A DNA stretch of 13,565 nt from Coriobacteriales bacterium (GTDB lineage Bacteria > Actinomycetota > Coriobacteriia > Coriobacteriales > UBA8131). The notes beneath the pieces are model-generated. The model was given only the letters and a program-made list of their open reading frames with translations, had not been told where the DNA came from and made no database searches. Location: the NCBI GenBank assembly GCA_031272005.1, contig JAISUQ010000036.1:1-13565 (forward strand). The letters run 5' to 3'. Positions 1 through 8,260 of this stretch are shown piece by piece. The position numbers and the translations under genes are program-made. Each line of letters begins with the position of its first letter. Positions within the stretch are counted from its first letter, which is position 1.

Positions 1-2049
1 GCGGTAGTTGCCATCCGGCAGGGGCTCCATGGCCCACAGCTGGTTCTCGTAGCCTGCAGCCTTCTGCTCCCACTGGATGATGTTGCTGCCATCAGCGATC
101 TTGCCGCCATAGATGTCCAACACCTTGCCGGAGTTGACACTCTTGATGAAGTAGAAGCCCGGATAGTCGCTGGCCTCCTCCATCTTAAAGCGCTGGTTGG
201 CCCCGATGGTCGTATCCCAGATGATGGCCTGGGCCCCGTTGGCAACCGACTTGCCGGTGATGTCGACCTTGCGGGCGGGATTAAGGGCGGTGGAGAGGGT
301 GAAGACCTTGCCATCCAAACTCACAGGTGCAACGACCACAACAGTGAATGTTGCGGTGGTGCTGCCGACAGAGTTTGCAGCCTTGACAGTCATTGTATAG
401 CTGCCGGTTGACGTTGGCGTACCAGAAAGGGTGCCACTGTCGCTCAACGACAACTCAGGAGGAATCGCCCCGCTGTACAGACTCCACGTTATCGGAGATG
501 TACCGGTGGCCGTCAGTGTTCGGCTGAAAGGCACTCCGACGGTAGACGAAGCGATACTGGTCGTTGTGATTGTTGGCTTGTCCAGCACCGATATTGTGAA
601 TGCCTTTGTGGCATCTCCCACAGAATTGGTAGCCTTGACGGTAAAGGTGAAACTGCCGGCAGCAGTCGGTGTGCCAGAAATCTGGCCAGCCGAATTCAGA
701 TTCAATCCAGCAGGTAAAGCGCCACTTACCAGACTCCAAGTTATTGGTGTCAGTCCGGAAGCGTTGAGTTGCTGCGAATAAGACTGATTAACCCTGGCGT
801 CACTCAGACTGGCACTGGTTATGGATGGAGCCATGCTGAAGAAGTTGACGGTATAGGTCATGCTCGCTGCTGCGCCGTTTTTCTGTTTGATACCGGTGAC
901 CGTGACGGTGTATTCGCCGGAATATGTACCTACGGCGCTGGGTTTGGGGCGAAAAATGATGCAATTTGCCACCCCATAGCCTTGGTTGTTAACATTGAAG
1001 TACTCGCTGTCAGTAAACGCAACGCTGCTGTTCAGCGAGCTTGAATCATTGGAATTAAGTGTCCAAGTCGTGGCACCGTGTTTAATTGTGACAGTGATTT
1101 GAGAAGCTACAGGTGCATTGTAGTAAGCAAGGTTAAGGGTTATCGACCAGGGATAATAGCTGCCAAAAACATTACTCGGAAATGCTGCCCCTGACGGATA
1201 GGCAATGGCTTCGTAATCCACAGCTGTTGAACGGGTGTTATCAAAAGCATACATGGCAAAGTATCTACCTGCCTCACCAAACCCTGTCTTTGCCATGTTG
1301 GGATTGAGAATCCAACGTCGATGGCCTACCATAGTGATGTTGCCATTGTCGGCATCTTCCATCCAGCCTGTGATAACCGCGTTAGGCAAGTTACCGTATC
1401 CCATGGCAATATTGCCACGGGAGGTACCATAATAGCCGGTCTCGTAGAAGTCCTGATCCATGCCAGCAGGTTTGACTGGCGAGTGCGTGAGATAATTATT
1501 GGCAGCCATAACCACTGTCCCATGCTGCTCATAGTTTGTGTAAGTGGCATCCAGCGTCACGTCATCGGGCAGACCTGCCAAAAAGCGCGCGTAGTTCAAG
1601 GTGCGCAGCGCATCTTGCTGATAGCCAGATGCCAGAGACCCAGCTGAATATGGCGCTACCGTAGATGGAACAGCGGTAAAATGACTCCCTGTCCAGCGGT
1701 TATTGAGAAGATAAGCGTATTTTGCGATGACTGCATCCCTGCGGGTAGCATAATCGCCACCATTATCAGCCAGGACATTGACTATGGAGTGGTCAGTGTC
1801 AGCCAAAGCGCTGAAGCCGTCTTCGCCCGCCTCGTTTTGTTCGCCGTTTTCTTGCGGTATTGCTGCCTCATCACTGCCAGCAGAATCATCGGCCAGCGGA
1901 GGCTCACCAATAATTGCTTCTGGTGGCGCAGCATACTCTGTTGAAGTAACCACAGACAGGTCATCGCTGGCCCGGGCAGCTGTTCCAGGAAACACCAGAC
2001 TCGCCGCTAACAGCGACAATACCAGAACTGAACTAATACGTTTGCACAT
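1..2049 (-). CDS. Secreted CAP-domain protein with two Ig-like domains and a RICIN domain (3' end outside window)
   Basis: The frame is open from an ATG at 2049 to the window edge (683 codons) with no stop, so the C-terminus is missing. AGGAGA lies five bases before the ATG. Residues 1-28 form a signal peptide, followed by an acidic linker to about residue 90. Residues 145-285 are a bacterial CAP (SCP/PR-1) domain: NYARFLAGL, LTHSP, NIAMGY, and VGHRRWILNP at 241-250, which carry the usual CAP histidines. Two Ig-like/putative cadherin-like repeats follow (about 410-490 and 493-573); each has the ITWSL...SG..P..L.L...G.(I/L)SGTPT...G pattern. A RICIN-like beta-trefoil starts near 578 (SGKVLDIYGG, NQRF, NQLW) and runs off the edge. 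The product is probably extracellular or wall-bound. CAP proteins have varied, mostly undefined roles, so the activity is unknown. The CAP and Ig part is much less GC-rich than the RICIN part. The gene follows the RICIN-amidase gene after a 178-base gap. Confidence 0.9.
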   Translation of the reverse strand, partial: MCKRISSVLVLSLLAASLVFPGTAARASDDLSVVTSTEYAAPPEAIIGEPPLADDSAGSDEAAIPQENGEQNEAGEDGFSALADTDHSIVNVLADNGGDYATRRDAVIAKYAYLLNNRWTGSHFTAVPSTVAPYSAGSLASGYQQDALRTLNYARFLAGLPDDVTLDATYTNYEQHGTVVMAANNYLTHSPVKPAGMDQDFYETGYYGTSRGNIAMGYGNLPNAVITGWMEDADNGNITMVGHRRWILNPNMAKTGFGEAGRYFAMYAFDNTRSTAVDYEAIAYPSGAAFPSNVFGSYYPWSITLNLAYYNAPVASQITVTIKHGATTWTLNSNDSSSLNSSVAFTDSEYFNVNNQGYGVANCIIFRPKPSAVGTYSGEYTVTVTGIKQKNGAAASMTYTVNFFSMAPSITSASLSDARVNQSYSQQLNASGLTPITWSLVSGALPAGLNLNSAGQISGTPTAAGSFTFTVKATNSVGDATKAFTISVLDKPTITTTSIASSTVGVPFSRTLTATGTSPITWSLYSGAIPPELSLSDSGTLSGTPTSTGSYTMTVKAANSVGSTTATFTVVVVAPVSLDGKVFTLSTALNPARKVDITGKSVANGAQAIIWDTTIGANQRFKMEEASDYPGFYFIKSVNSGKVLDIYGGKIADGSNIIQWEQKAAGYENQLWAMEPLPDGNYR

Positions 2050-2227
2050 ACTATCTCCTGTCTTCGATTGTTAGTCTGCAACTCCCCTGTTGCCGCTTTC
2101 ATAGCACCATACCACATACGGCACGGTGAGTCCCAAGCCATCGTTGGTCGCAGGGATTCACAGTCCACTGGACTGCGAATCCCCATGTAAGTCACCATTG
2201 CCGGGACTTAATCAGTGCTTTTCTTGC
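2050..2227 (-). promoter_or_regulatory. Intergenic region upstream of the CAP gene, probable promoter location
   Basis: This is the only gap longer than 44 bases between genes of the cluster. Reading on the minus strand it holds a 14-bp hairpin, then about 100 bases leading to a good ribosome binding site (AGGAGA at 2059-2054) before the CAP start. An extended -10-like TGCTATGAA is present, but no convincing -35 hexamer stands at the right spacing. A promoter here is therefore an inference from the gap and the changed gene composition, not from clear promoter elements. Confidence 0.3.
2153..2183. repeat. Intergenic inverted repeat, 14-bp stem with 3-base loop
   Basis: GGGATTCACAGTCC is followed by ACT and then GGACTGCGAATCCC. 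The arms pair over 14 positions with one non-Watson-Crick (G-U type) position. No U-tract follows on either strand, so it is not a standard intrinsic terminator. It lies between the stop of the RICIN-amidase gene and the start of the CAP gene. It could stabilise the 3' end of the upstream mRNA, act as a partial terminator or attenuator, or be a dispersed REP-like element. Only one copy is seen in this window. Confidence 0.7.
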
Positions 2228-4873
2228 TCAGTGGTGGCGGTAGAGTTGGTAGTTGCGCAGGTAGCCGGCGAATTCGGCGGAGGTGTCGGAGTTGCCGCTG
2301 CGCCAGGCTTTGTGGTCGATGATCTGGCTCTCGAAACCGTAGTAGCAGTCGATGTAGAAGATCAGGTCGTCAACCGCCTTGAGCTGTGCATCGGTGTACG
2401 GATAGGAATAGTTGCCACTGACGTGCACCATCTCAATGCCGATGGACCAGGAGTTCATGCCGTAATCCGAGGCCCAGGAACCCACCCACTGGGTGCCGAG
2501 CATGTCGTCGTTTTTCACGTACACGCCATAGTAGTCATTGTGCCCGGTATCACCATAGCCGGCGTGGTGGGCGATGCGGTCCATCTCCACACACTGATAG
2601 ATGGTACCGTCGCGGTCCACGATGAAGTGCGCCGCCACCCGGTTGCCGTTACTGGCCCAGCCGCTGATGATGTTGGCGGGATTGGAGATACCCTCGGTGT
2701 CGTGCAGCACGATGTACTTCTGCTGCTCGGCTGGCTTGGGGCCATGGTCGAAGACCGAGCGGATGTCCCGGACGATGTAGAGATTGGGCAGGTAGGTGGT
2801 CTTCTCCAATGAGAAGGTCAGGGCGTCGGCGTCGGTGGTGGTAGTCAGCATCGAGGCGCTGGCTACGCTGCTGCTGCCGATGTAGAGGGAGGCTGAAGCC
2901 TTGGACTCCAGTTTGAAACCGCCGCCCAGTTGCGGTACCAGGCGCCAGAGTTGATTCTTATTGTCGCTGGTCTTCAGCGTCCACTGGATGATCTTGGCGC
3001 CAGCGCTGGTGGAGCCGCCAAAGATGTCTACCGCCAGGCGCGACTTGGCATTCTGCAGTGTGAAATACTGGCCATCAACCGGCGTGACCAGGAACTTCTG
3101 GGCAGCGGAGGTGTTCTTCTCCCAGAGCTCCAGCTGCACGCCGGTGGCGGTACTGGAACCCGGCAGGTCCAGGCGCAGCAGTGGGTCGGCACTGCTCAGC
3201 TCGTTGAAGCTGTAGTAGCCCAGGCGGTCAATCGGGTAGGTAACCGCAAAGGTAAAAGGCGTGGCCTCATCCTCATCGTCGGTCAGGCTCAGCACGTTGT
3301 TGAGCACTGCCAGCCAGCGGCCAGAGCCCTGGTTCTGCAACAGGTAACCGCCGAAGGACCGGGTCACCTGCCATTTGGCGTCGGCAGCTGATGTGGAGGT
3401 CACCGGCACGTCGCCAGGGCCGTCGTCGGCCAGGTAGTTGCCCTTGTTCTCCTCCATCAGGGTGTAGATGCCCTCGTCGGCGTCTACTGCCACCACGTAG
3501 AACTTCTGGTTCAGCTGATTGTTAGCCGTCCAGAGGATGGCCTCGGCGCCGGCACCGGCGGCGCCGGTGATGTCGACCTGCTTGCTGGAGCCAGCCGGTT
3601 TGATGAAGGCTGTGCCGTCGGCGTAGGTCGCCAGGGCGTCGCGGTTGGTGTGCTCGGTGAGGGTGAAGCGATCGGCGGCGGCCGGGTCGGCCAGTACGGC
3701 CTGGCCGTCATCGTTGATGCTCAGGGCCAGGCCGGAGGAGCAGGAGTAGATGATGTAGTCGTTGCCATCGGCAACGATGTCCCAGAGCTGGTTGGTGCCG
3801 GTGCGGGACCATTGGATGACAGCCGTGCCCGGCACCCGGCCCTTGGCAAAGACGTCCAGATAAAGCTCTTCGGAGACCAGCGGCTGAATGAGATAGAAGC
3901 CGCTGCTCCGATCCAGGGTCAGCTTGAAGTGCTGGTTGAGCTGGGCATTGCTGGTCCAACCCAAAAGCTGGGTACCCTTGACGGTCGTGCCGCCGGGGAC
4001 ATCCAGGCGCAGGCCGGGCTCATCGGTGGGCGCCAAGGTATAGACGCCGCCATCCAAAGCGGCAGTACCGGTAGCCACCGGGCGGCCATCGGTGGACAGG
4101 TTGACCAGGGTAAAAGACTGGGTAGCTGTCCAGGAGTCGTATTTGCGGACCTTGATGGAGGAGCCTTCGGCCTGAGCTGTGGCGTCCAGCACGTAGTCGG
4201 GATTGGCCGCCGAGATGACCAGCACCGAGCCTGAATGGGCAGGGTCGGCAACGATACGCCAGAGCTGGTTGAGGTTGTTCTCAGCCTTGATGGACCATTG
4301 GATGACATTGGCACCCTGGCTGACGTTGCCGCCGTAGATGTCCAGCACCTTGCCGGACTTGACGCTTTTGATGGCGTACAGCGTCTCGCCACCGGCGCCG
4401 GTATCCTCTTCAACCAGGTTGAAAGCCTGGTTGGTGCTCAGCGTGGAGTGCCAGATGATGGCATCAGCGCCAGCAACCGTGGAGGCGCCGAAGATGTCGG
4501 CCACCATGTTGTCGGTGGAGGACAGGCGCAGCATGTAGGCATCTGCTGGATCCACATCTGAGGAAGCGAAGCAATCGGTCAGGGAGCCGGTCAGGGACAG
4601 GGCCTGCAACCCGGAGCCTTCGGCCTCGGGAGTCGGCCCGTTATTCTCCGCCGCTTCAATTGCCGCAGCGTCGGCTGGGCTTGTCGTAGCCTCGACGCCT
4701 GTTACATCATCGACATCATCACTGCTTACCGCGGCATCTGCCGTAGCAGTGCCGTCTGCCCCAATTCCCTCGGTGCCCGCAGCCTCATCGGCCAGCGCCG
4801 CCGGCAGCGGTGTTAAAGTCAGAACCAGCAGCAAGGCGACCAAGGCCGCCAGGACATTCCTTCTCCCGCTCAT
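2228..4873 (-). CDS. Secreted N-acetylmuramoyl-L-alanine amidase (Amidase_2/PGRP fold) with four RICIN domains
   Basis: The 881-residue product has a signal peptide ending at AALA (residue 28) and an acidic Ala/Thr-rich linker to about residue 105. Four RICIN-like beta-trefoils follow at about 111-258, 276-406, 420-545 and 551-690, marked by repeats such as LDIYGG, VIQW, NQLW and LNQKF. The C-terminal 185 residues are an Amidase_2 (zinc amidase/PGRP) domain. H724 (VLHDT), H854 (IDHKAW) and D863 (NSDT) fit the zinc ligands, E814 (IGIEM) fits the conserved catalytic glutamate, and AHFIVDRDGTIYQ plus RIAHHAG match the AmpD-like core. The predicted reaction is cleavage of the amide between N-acetylmuramic acid and L-alanine in peptidoglycan, outside the cell. 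RICIN domains probably bind wall or host glycans; the ligand is unknown. The start lies seven bases after the stop of the transglutaminase-like gene, so the two are likely cotranscribed. Confidence 0.93.
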   Translation of the reverse strand: MSGRRNVLAALVALLLVLTLTPLPAALADEAAGTEGIGADGTATADAAVSSDDVDDVTGVEATTSPADAAAIEAAENNGPTPEAEGSGLQALSLTGSLTDCFASSDVDPADAYMLRLSSTDNMVADIFGASTVAGADAIIWHSTLSTNQAFNLVEEDTGAGGETLYAIKSVKSGKVLDIYGGNVSQGANVIQWSIKAENNLNQLWRIVADPAHSGSVLVISAANPDYVLDATAQAEGSSIKVRKYDSWTATQSFTLVNLSTDGRPVATGTAALDGGVYTLAPTDEPGLRLDVPGGTTVKGTQLLGWTSNAQLNQHFKLTLDRSSGFYLIQPLVSEELYLDVFAKGRVPGTAVIQWSRTGTNQLWDIVADGNDYIIYSCSSGLALSINDDGQAVLADPAAADRFTLTEHTNRDALATYADGTAFIKPAGSSKQVDITGAAGAGAEAILWTANNQLNQKFYVVAVDADEGIYTLMEENKGNYLADDGPGDVPVTSTSAADAKWQVTRSFGGYLLQNQGSGRWLAVLNNVLSLTDDEDEATPFTFAVTYPIDRLGYYSFNELSSADPLLRLDLPGSSTATGVQLELWEKNTSAAQKFLVTPVDGQYFTLQNAKSRLAVDIFGGSTSAGAKIIQWTLKTSDNKNQLWRLVPQLGGGFKLESKASASLYIGSSSVASASMLTTTTDADALTFSLEKTTYLPNLYIVRDIRSVFDHGPKPAEQQKYIVLHDTEGISNPANIISGWASNGNRVAAHFIVDRDGTIYQCVEMDRIAHHAGYGDTGHNDYYGVYVKNDDMLGTQWVGSWASDYGMNSWSIGIEMVHVSGNYSYPYTDAQLKAVDDLIFYIDCYYGFESQIIDHKAWRSGNSDTSAEFAGYLRNYQLYRHH

Positions 4874-4880
4874 GATTGGC

Positions 4881-7514
4881 TCACTTTCTGTAAGTTATCG
4901 GGGCGTTGCTGTAGGTATTCATGTACCAGTTGCCATACCAGCCCAGCTCATCCGCGCCTTCCGGGTCGCAGACGTAGACGCTCCCATTAATTGTCACCTC
5001 CACCCAGCCGTGAGGCATGGAGTTGCCATTATACACCCCGTAGCCGATTACTGCACGGGCGTCGTAGCCGCTCTGCTGGGCCAGGACACAGAACAGGGCG
5101 GCATAGCGGTAGCAGTTACCAGAGCCATAGTCGATCATCTCCAGCGCATAGCCTGGCACCCAGTTGCCCGAGGGCCAGAGGCTGCCGCTGCGGTAGGAGT
5201 AGTTGTAGACCACGTAGTTGAAACACTTGTAGAGCACGTCACCACCGGTGCCGATGAAGTTGAGGATATTGGCCACTTTGGCATCCAGCTCGGCGTTGCC
5301 GGTGGCGGAGTAGGTGGTGCGGATGGAGACCAGCGGCAGGGCTCCGGCCAGATTGGTGGTGGTCAGCGCCTGGCCGTTGGCGGCGCCAATGTTGCCGAGG
5401 TAAAGGTTGGGACTGAGTTTGGATTGCAACACCGTACCCTGCCCGGGGACAATCACGCCGCGCCAGAGCTGGTTGGCGTTGCCATTGTAATCCCACTGGA
5501 TGATGGCGGTGCCAGGCGTGGTATTGTTGCCGGTGATGTCCAGCGCCCGGGTGCTGGCGGCGCCCTGGATGGAGAAGTACTCGCCGCTGCGATAGACGAT
5601 GCGGAACTTCTGGTTGGCGCCGCCGGTCAGAGGCCAGAGTGTGAGGGCGGCGTTGTTGGCGCGCGAGGCGCCGGTGATGTCCAGGTACTGGCTGCCGTTG
5701 CGCAGCTGGTAGTAGGCGTTGTTGTCGAAGAAGGTGGTGGCGGCATATCTGAACAGCGTGGCGTCGTTGAGGTTGGCGACGATCGTCAGGTTGCTGCCGG
5801 ACAGCGCCAGATAGCCGCCGGCGCCGTTTTTTAGCTTGTAGCCGCCGATGGCGCGCAATGGCGTCCAGCGGGCGGTGGCCGGAGCGCTGGAGACGCCGCT
5901 GACGGCATTGAGCGTGGTCAGCGAACTGCCGGCGCCGCCACCGCTGGCAGCCAGCCAGGTGCCGGCGTGGGCGCTTAAGAGCGCATAGGTATTGGTGTTG
6001 GAACCGATGGGTTGGAACTGGAACTTCTGGTTGAGATTGCCGTTGCTCTCCCAAAGCAGTGCGGTGCTGCCGGCGCTGCCGGCGCCGTTGATGTCGATGC
6101 GTTTGGCGGAGTCGCTGACCGGGTACCAGTATATGAGGTCAGTGCCGATAAGGTCGTCAACCAGGGTGTTGACGGTGGAGCCGTGGGCTTCCAGGTTGAA
6201 GAGCTGGTAGGGGTCGGCAGAGTTGGGCTTGGCCAGCACCAGCTGACCGGCGCTGTTGACCGCCAGAGCCATGCCGCTGCTGACCGAGATGATCTGGGCA
6301 CAGGGGCCGACGCTGAGCACGGCGAACAATTGATTGTCGCCGCCGGTCGCGCTCCATTGGATGATGGCAGCACCCGGCAGGCGCTGATTGGCATAGACGT
6401 CCAGGTAGAGCCCGGAGTTCAGTGGCTGGATGCGATAGAAGCCACTGCCGGCTGGGTCGGGGGTGAACAGGAAATCCTGGTTGAGGTTGTTGTTCATCGT
6501 CCAGAGCGTTGGTTGCAGACCCTGGGTCGAAGCGGCGCCGGGGATGTCCAGCCGGCGGTATTCAGGGGCATCGACGGTGGCAATCAGGGAGTATGGCTCG
6601 CTGGTCGACAGGCTCATCTGCGGGAGGCTGAAGGGCTGGAGCGAAGACGAGTCGGAATCGACGATCCAGAAACGTTGCCCGTCGGCGCCGGGGTCATAGG
6701 TCTGCACGGTGAGGTTCTGCGAACCGTAGACGGAGCCAACATCCAGCACCAGGTTGCCATCGGCGGCGGAGACGAAGATCACGCTTTTGCCATCGGCGCT
6801 TCGTCGCAGCTTCCAGAGCTGGTTGAGGTTGCTGCCAGCCGCCTTGACCGTCCACTGGATGATGCGGGTGCCCGGCGTCAGAGCGCCGCCGTAGATGTCC
6901 AGCACCTTGCCGGAATGGGCAGCCTGGATGGTGAAGAGGGTCTCACTGGTGACGGCGTCGGTGCCGCCCGGCTGGATGTTGAAGCGCTGGTTGCTGGAGT
7001 AGGACACCGGCCAGCTGATCACGTTGGCACCGGCAGTGGTGGAGGCGCCGTGAATGTCGAGCACCAGGTTGTAGCTGGCGGCAACATAAATGAAGTCGTT
7101 TTGCCAGTAAGAAGCAGGAGCGGGATAGGGGGCCAGGGCGCTGGCGGCGTCTAAGGTGGAGAAGTCGCCGGTGTCGGCGGCTTCGGGGTCGTCGATGGTG
7201 TCGGTGTCGGCGTCGGATTCAGTTCCCGGAGCAGATGCAATGCCCGAATTATCCTCGGAGTCATCGCCTGCAGCAGGGCCGCCAATCCCATCAGTCGTGC
7301 CAGCCGCAGCCCCTGTTCCCGTCGCGCCCGCTGCCTCGCTCGCCGACTCGCCGGTTCCAGCAGCCGTGCCTGCGGCTGCGCCACTCTCCCCCGCTGACTC
7401 ATCAGCCCAGGCGGCTGGCGTTGTGGAGACAACCAACAGCGCCGTCAACGCCCAGCTGAACACCCTTACCAGCCAGGTGCCGCAGCGTTTATTTTTTTCC
7501 CCCTTGCTTTGCAT
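4881..7514 (-). CDS. Secreted transglutaminase-like protein with four RICIN domains
   Basis: The 877-residue product has a basic n-region, a hydrophobic core and an AWA cleavage site at residue 37, then a Gly/Ala/Thr/acidic linker to about residue 130. Four RICIN-like beta-trefoils lie at about 138-284, 305-438, 459-590 and 598-733 (SGKVLDIYGG, LYLDVYANQRLPG, NLNQKF, NQLW). Residues 738-877 are a transglutaminase-core domain (papain-like fold). C801 (GSGNCYRYAALF), H835 (MPHGWVEV) and D850 (VCDPEG) form the expected Cys-His-Asp triad in the right order and spacing. Bacterial members of this family may crosslink or cleave proteins or peptides; which applies here cannot be told from sequence. 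The layout mirrors the amidase next door, with the enzyme swapped at the C-terminus. The start is 11 bases after the lipoprotein stop, with a weak GGTAAG ribosome binding site. A G5A7 run lies a few codons into the gene. Confidence 0.92.
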   Translation of the reverse strand: MQSKGEKNKRCGTWLVRVFSWALTALLVVSTTPAAWADESAGESGAAAGTAAGTGESASEAAGATGTGAAAGTTDGIGGPAAGDDSEDNSGIASAPGTESDADTDTIDDPEAADTGDFSTLDAASALAPYPAPASYWQNDFIYVAASYNLVLDIHGASTTAGANVISWPVSYSSNQRFNIQPGGTDAVTSETLFTIQAAHSGKVLDIYGGALTPGTRIIQWTVKAAGSNLNQLWKLRRSADGKSVIFVSAADGNLVLDVGSVYGSQNLTVQTYDPGADGQRFWIVDSDSSSLQPFSLPQMSLSTSEPYSLIATVDAPEYRRLDIPGAASTQGLQPTLWTMNNNLNQDFLFTPDPAGSGFYRIQPLNSGLYLDVYANQRLPGAAIIQWSATGGDNQLFAVLSVGPCAQIISVSSGMALAVNSAGQLVLAKPNSADPYQLFNLEAHGSTVNTLVDDLIGTDLIYWYPVSDSAKRIDINGAGSAGSTALLWESNGNLNQKFQFQPIGSNTNTYALLSAHAGTWLAASGGGAGSSLTTLNAVSGVSSAPATARWTPLRAIGGYKLKNGAGGYLALSGSNLTIVANLNDATLFRYAATTFFDNNAYYQLRNGSQYLDITGASRANNAALTLWPLTGGANQKFRIVYRSGEYFSIQGAASTRALDITGNNTTPGTAIIQWDYNGNANQLWRGVIVPGQGTVLQSKLSPNLYLGNIGAANGQALTTTNLAGALPLVSIRTTYSATGNAELDAKVANILNFIGTGGDVLYKCFNYVVYNYSYRSGSLWPSGNWVPGYALEMIDYGSGNCYRYAALFCVLAQQSGYDARAVIGYGVYNGNSMPHGWVEVTINGSVYVCDPEGADELGWYGNWYMNTYSNAPITYRK

Positions 7515-7525
7515 TGCGGCTTACC

Positions 7526-8239
7526 CTAAAACAGGTCGGCCAGGCAACTGTCGCCGGACTGCCCGACGCTGCCTCCCCCGCCGCTCGGAGCGTAATTATA
7601 GCCGGAGGAGGACTGGGCAGCGGCCGCAGCGGCGGCTTCGGCAGCAGCAGCCTCTTCGGCCTGACGCTGAGCCTCAGCCTCAGCCTCGGCAGCAGCCCGG
7701 GCGGCGGCCTCCTGCTCGGCCTGCCAGGCGGCCTCGCTGTCTATGGTGGAGTGCTTGTATCCCAAAACGTCGTAGTAATCCAGATAGGCCGCACCGCTGG
7801 CGTCGGCGCGCAGATTGCCGTCGACGATGCTCATCAGCTCGATGTCGTGCAGCACGGTGCTGCTGCCGTCGGTGAAGCTGAAGCGCACGTCATAGAGGGC
7901 GGTGATGTCGCTGTCGCTTTTGAAGTAGATGGTCAGCTGGCTGCCGTCGGCCCAGTCAAAGCCAGCCTCTGCCGGCAGCGCGGCGAAGTCCTCCGCGCCG
8001 GCATAGGAGAAGGCCACTTCGCTGACCTGCTTGCCGCTGCGGTTGGTCAGCAGCACCGGATGCGTGTCCCCACCCGCCGTGCCCAGGGTCAGGGCGGTGG
8101 ATTCTGTGGGCTCCGGAGCAGGCAGTTTGGTTGGACCATAGACGCCTGTGGGCGTACAGCCAGTCAATGCCGCAGCGGCCATCAACAGGCTGATGGAGAG
8201 GACAAGAGCCGCTGTCGCGGCGCTGAAATAGCGCTTCAT
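7526..8239 (-). CDS. Lipoprotein of unknown function with Ala/Glu-rich stalk and conserved-looking Cys-containing C-terminus
   Basis: The 237-residue product begins with a signal peptide ending in a lipobox, ALTGC, with C28 as the predicted lipidated cysteine, so it should be anchored on the outer face of the membrane. Residues about 50-150 alternate short hydrophobic and polar stretches (PVLLTNRSGK, QLTIYFKSD, YDVRFSFTDG) and look like a beta-sandwich. A helical, Ala/Glu/Gln-rich segment follows (about 165-210), then a Gly/Ser-rich stretch and a terminal SCLADLF. I do not recognise a named family. An AAGGGG ribosome binding site stands five bases before the ATG. The gene lies between the DHHW gene (21-base gap) and the RICIN-transglutaminase gene (11-base gap). 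It may serve either the acetylation pair or the secreted RICIN proteins, but this is inference from position only. Confidence 0.85.
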   Translation of the reverse strand: MKRYFSAATAALVLSISLLMAAAALTGCTPTGVYGPTKLPAPEPTESTALTLGTAGGDTHPVLLTNRSGKQVSEVAFSYAGAEDFAALPAEAGFDWADGSQLTIYFKSDSDITALYDVRFSFTDGSSTVLHDIELMSIVDGNLRADASGAAYLDYYDVLGYKHSTIDSEAAWQAEQEAAARAAAEAEAEAQRQAEEAAAAEAAAAAAAQSSSGYNYAPSGGGGSVGQSGDSCLADLF

Positions 8240-8260
8240 GAAGTTCCCCTTACCGTCGAA

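Noticed and set aside
4749..7154. Plus-strand open frames of 361 and 380 codons
   Set aside because: They run opposite the RICIN genes and repeat GAGDVQ-type strings, which are the reverse reading of the RICIN repeats, not a separate protein.
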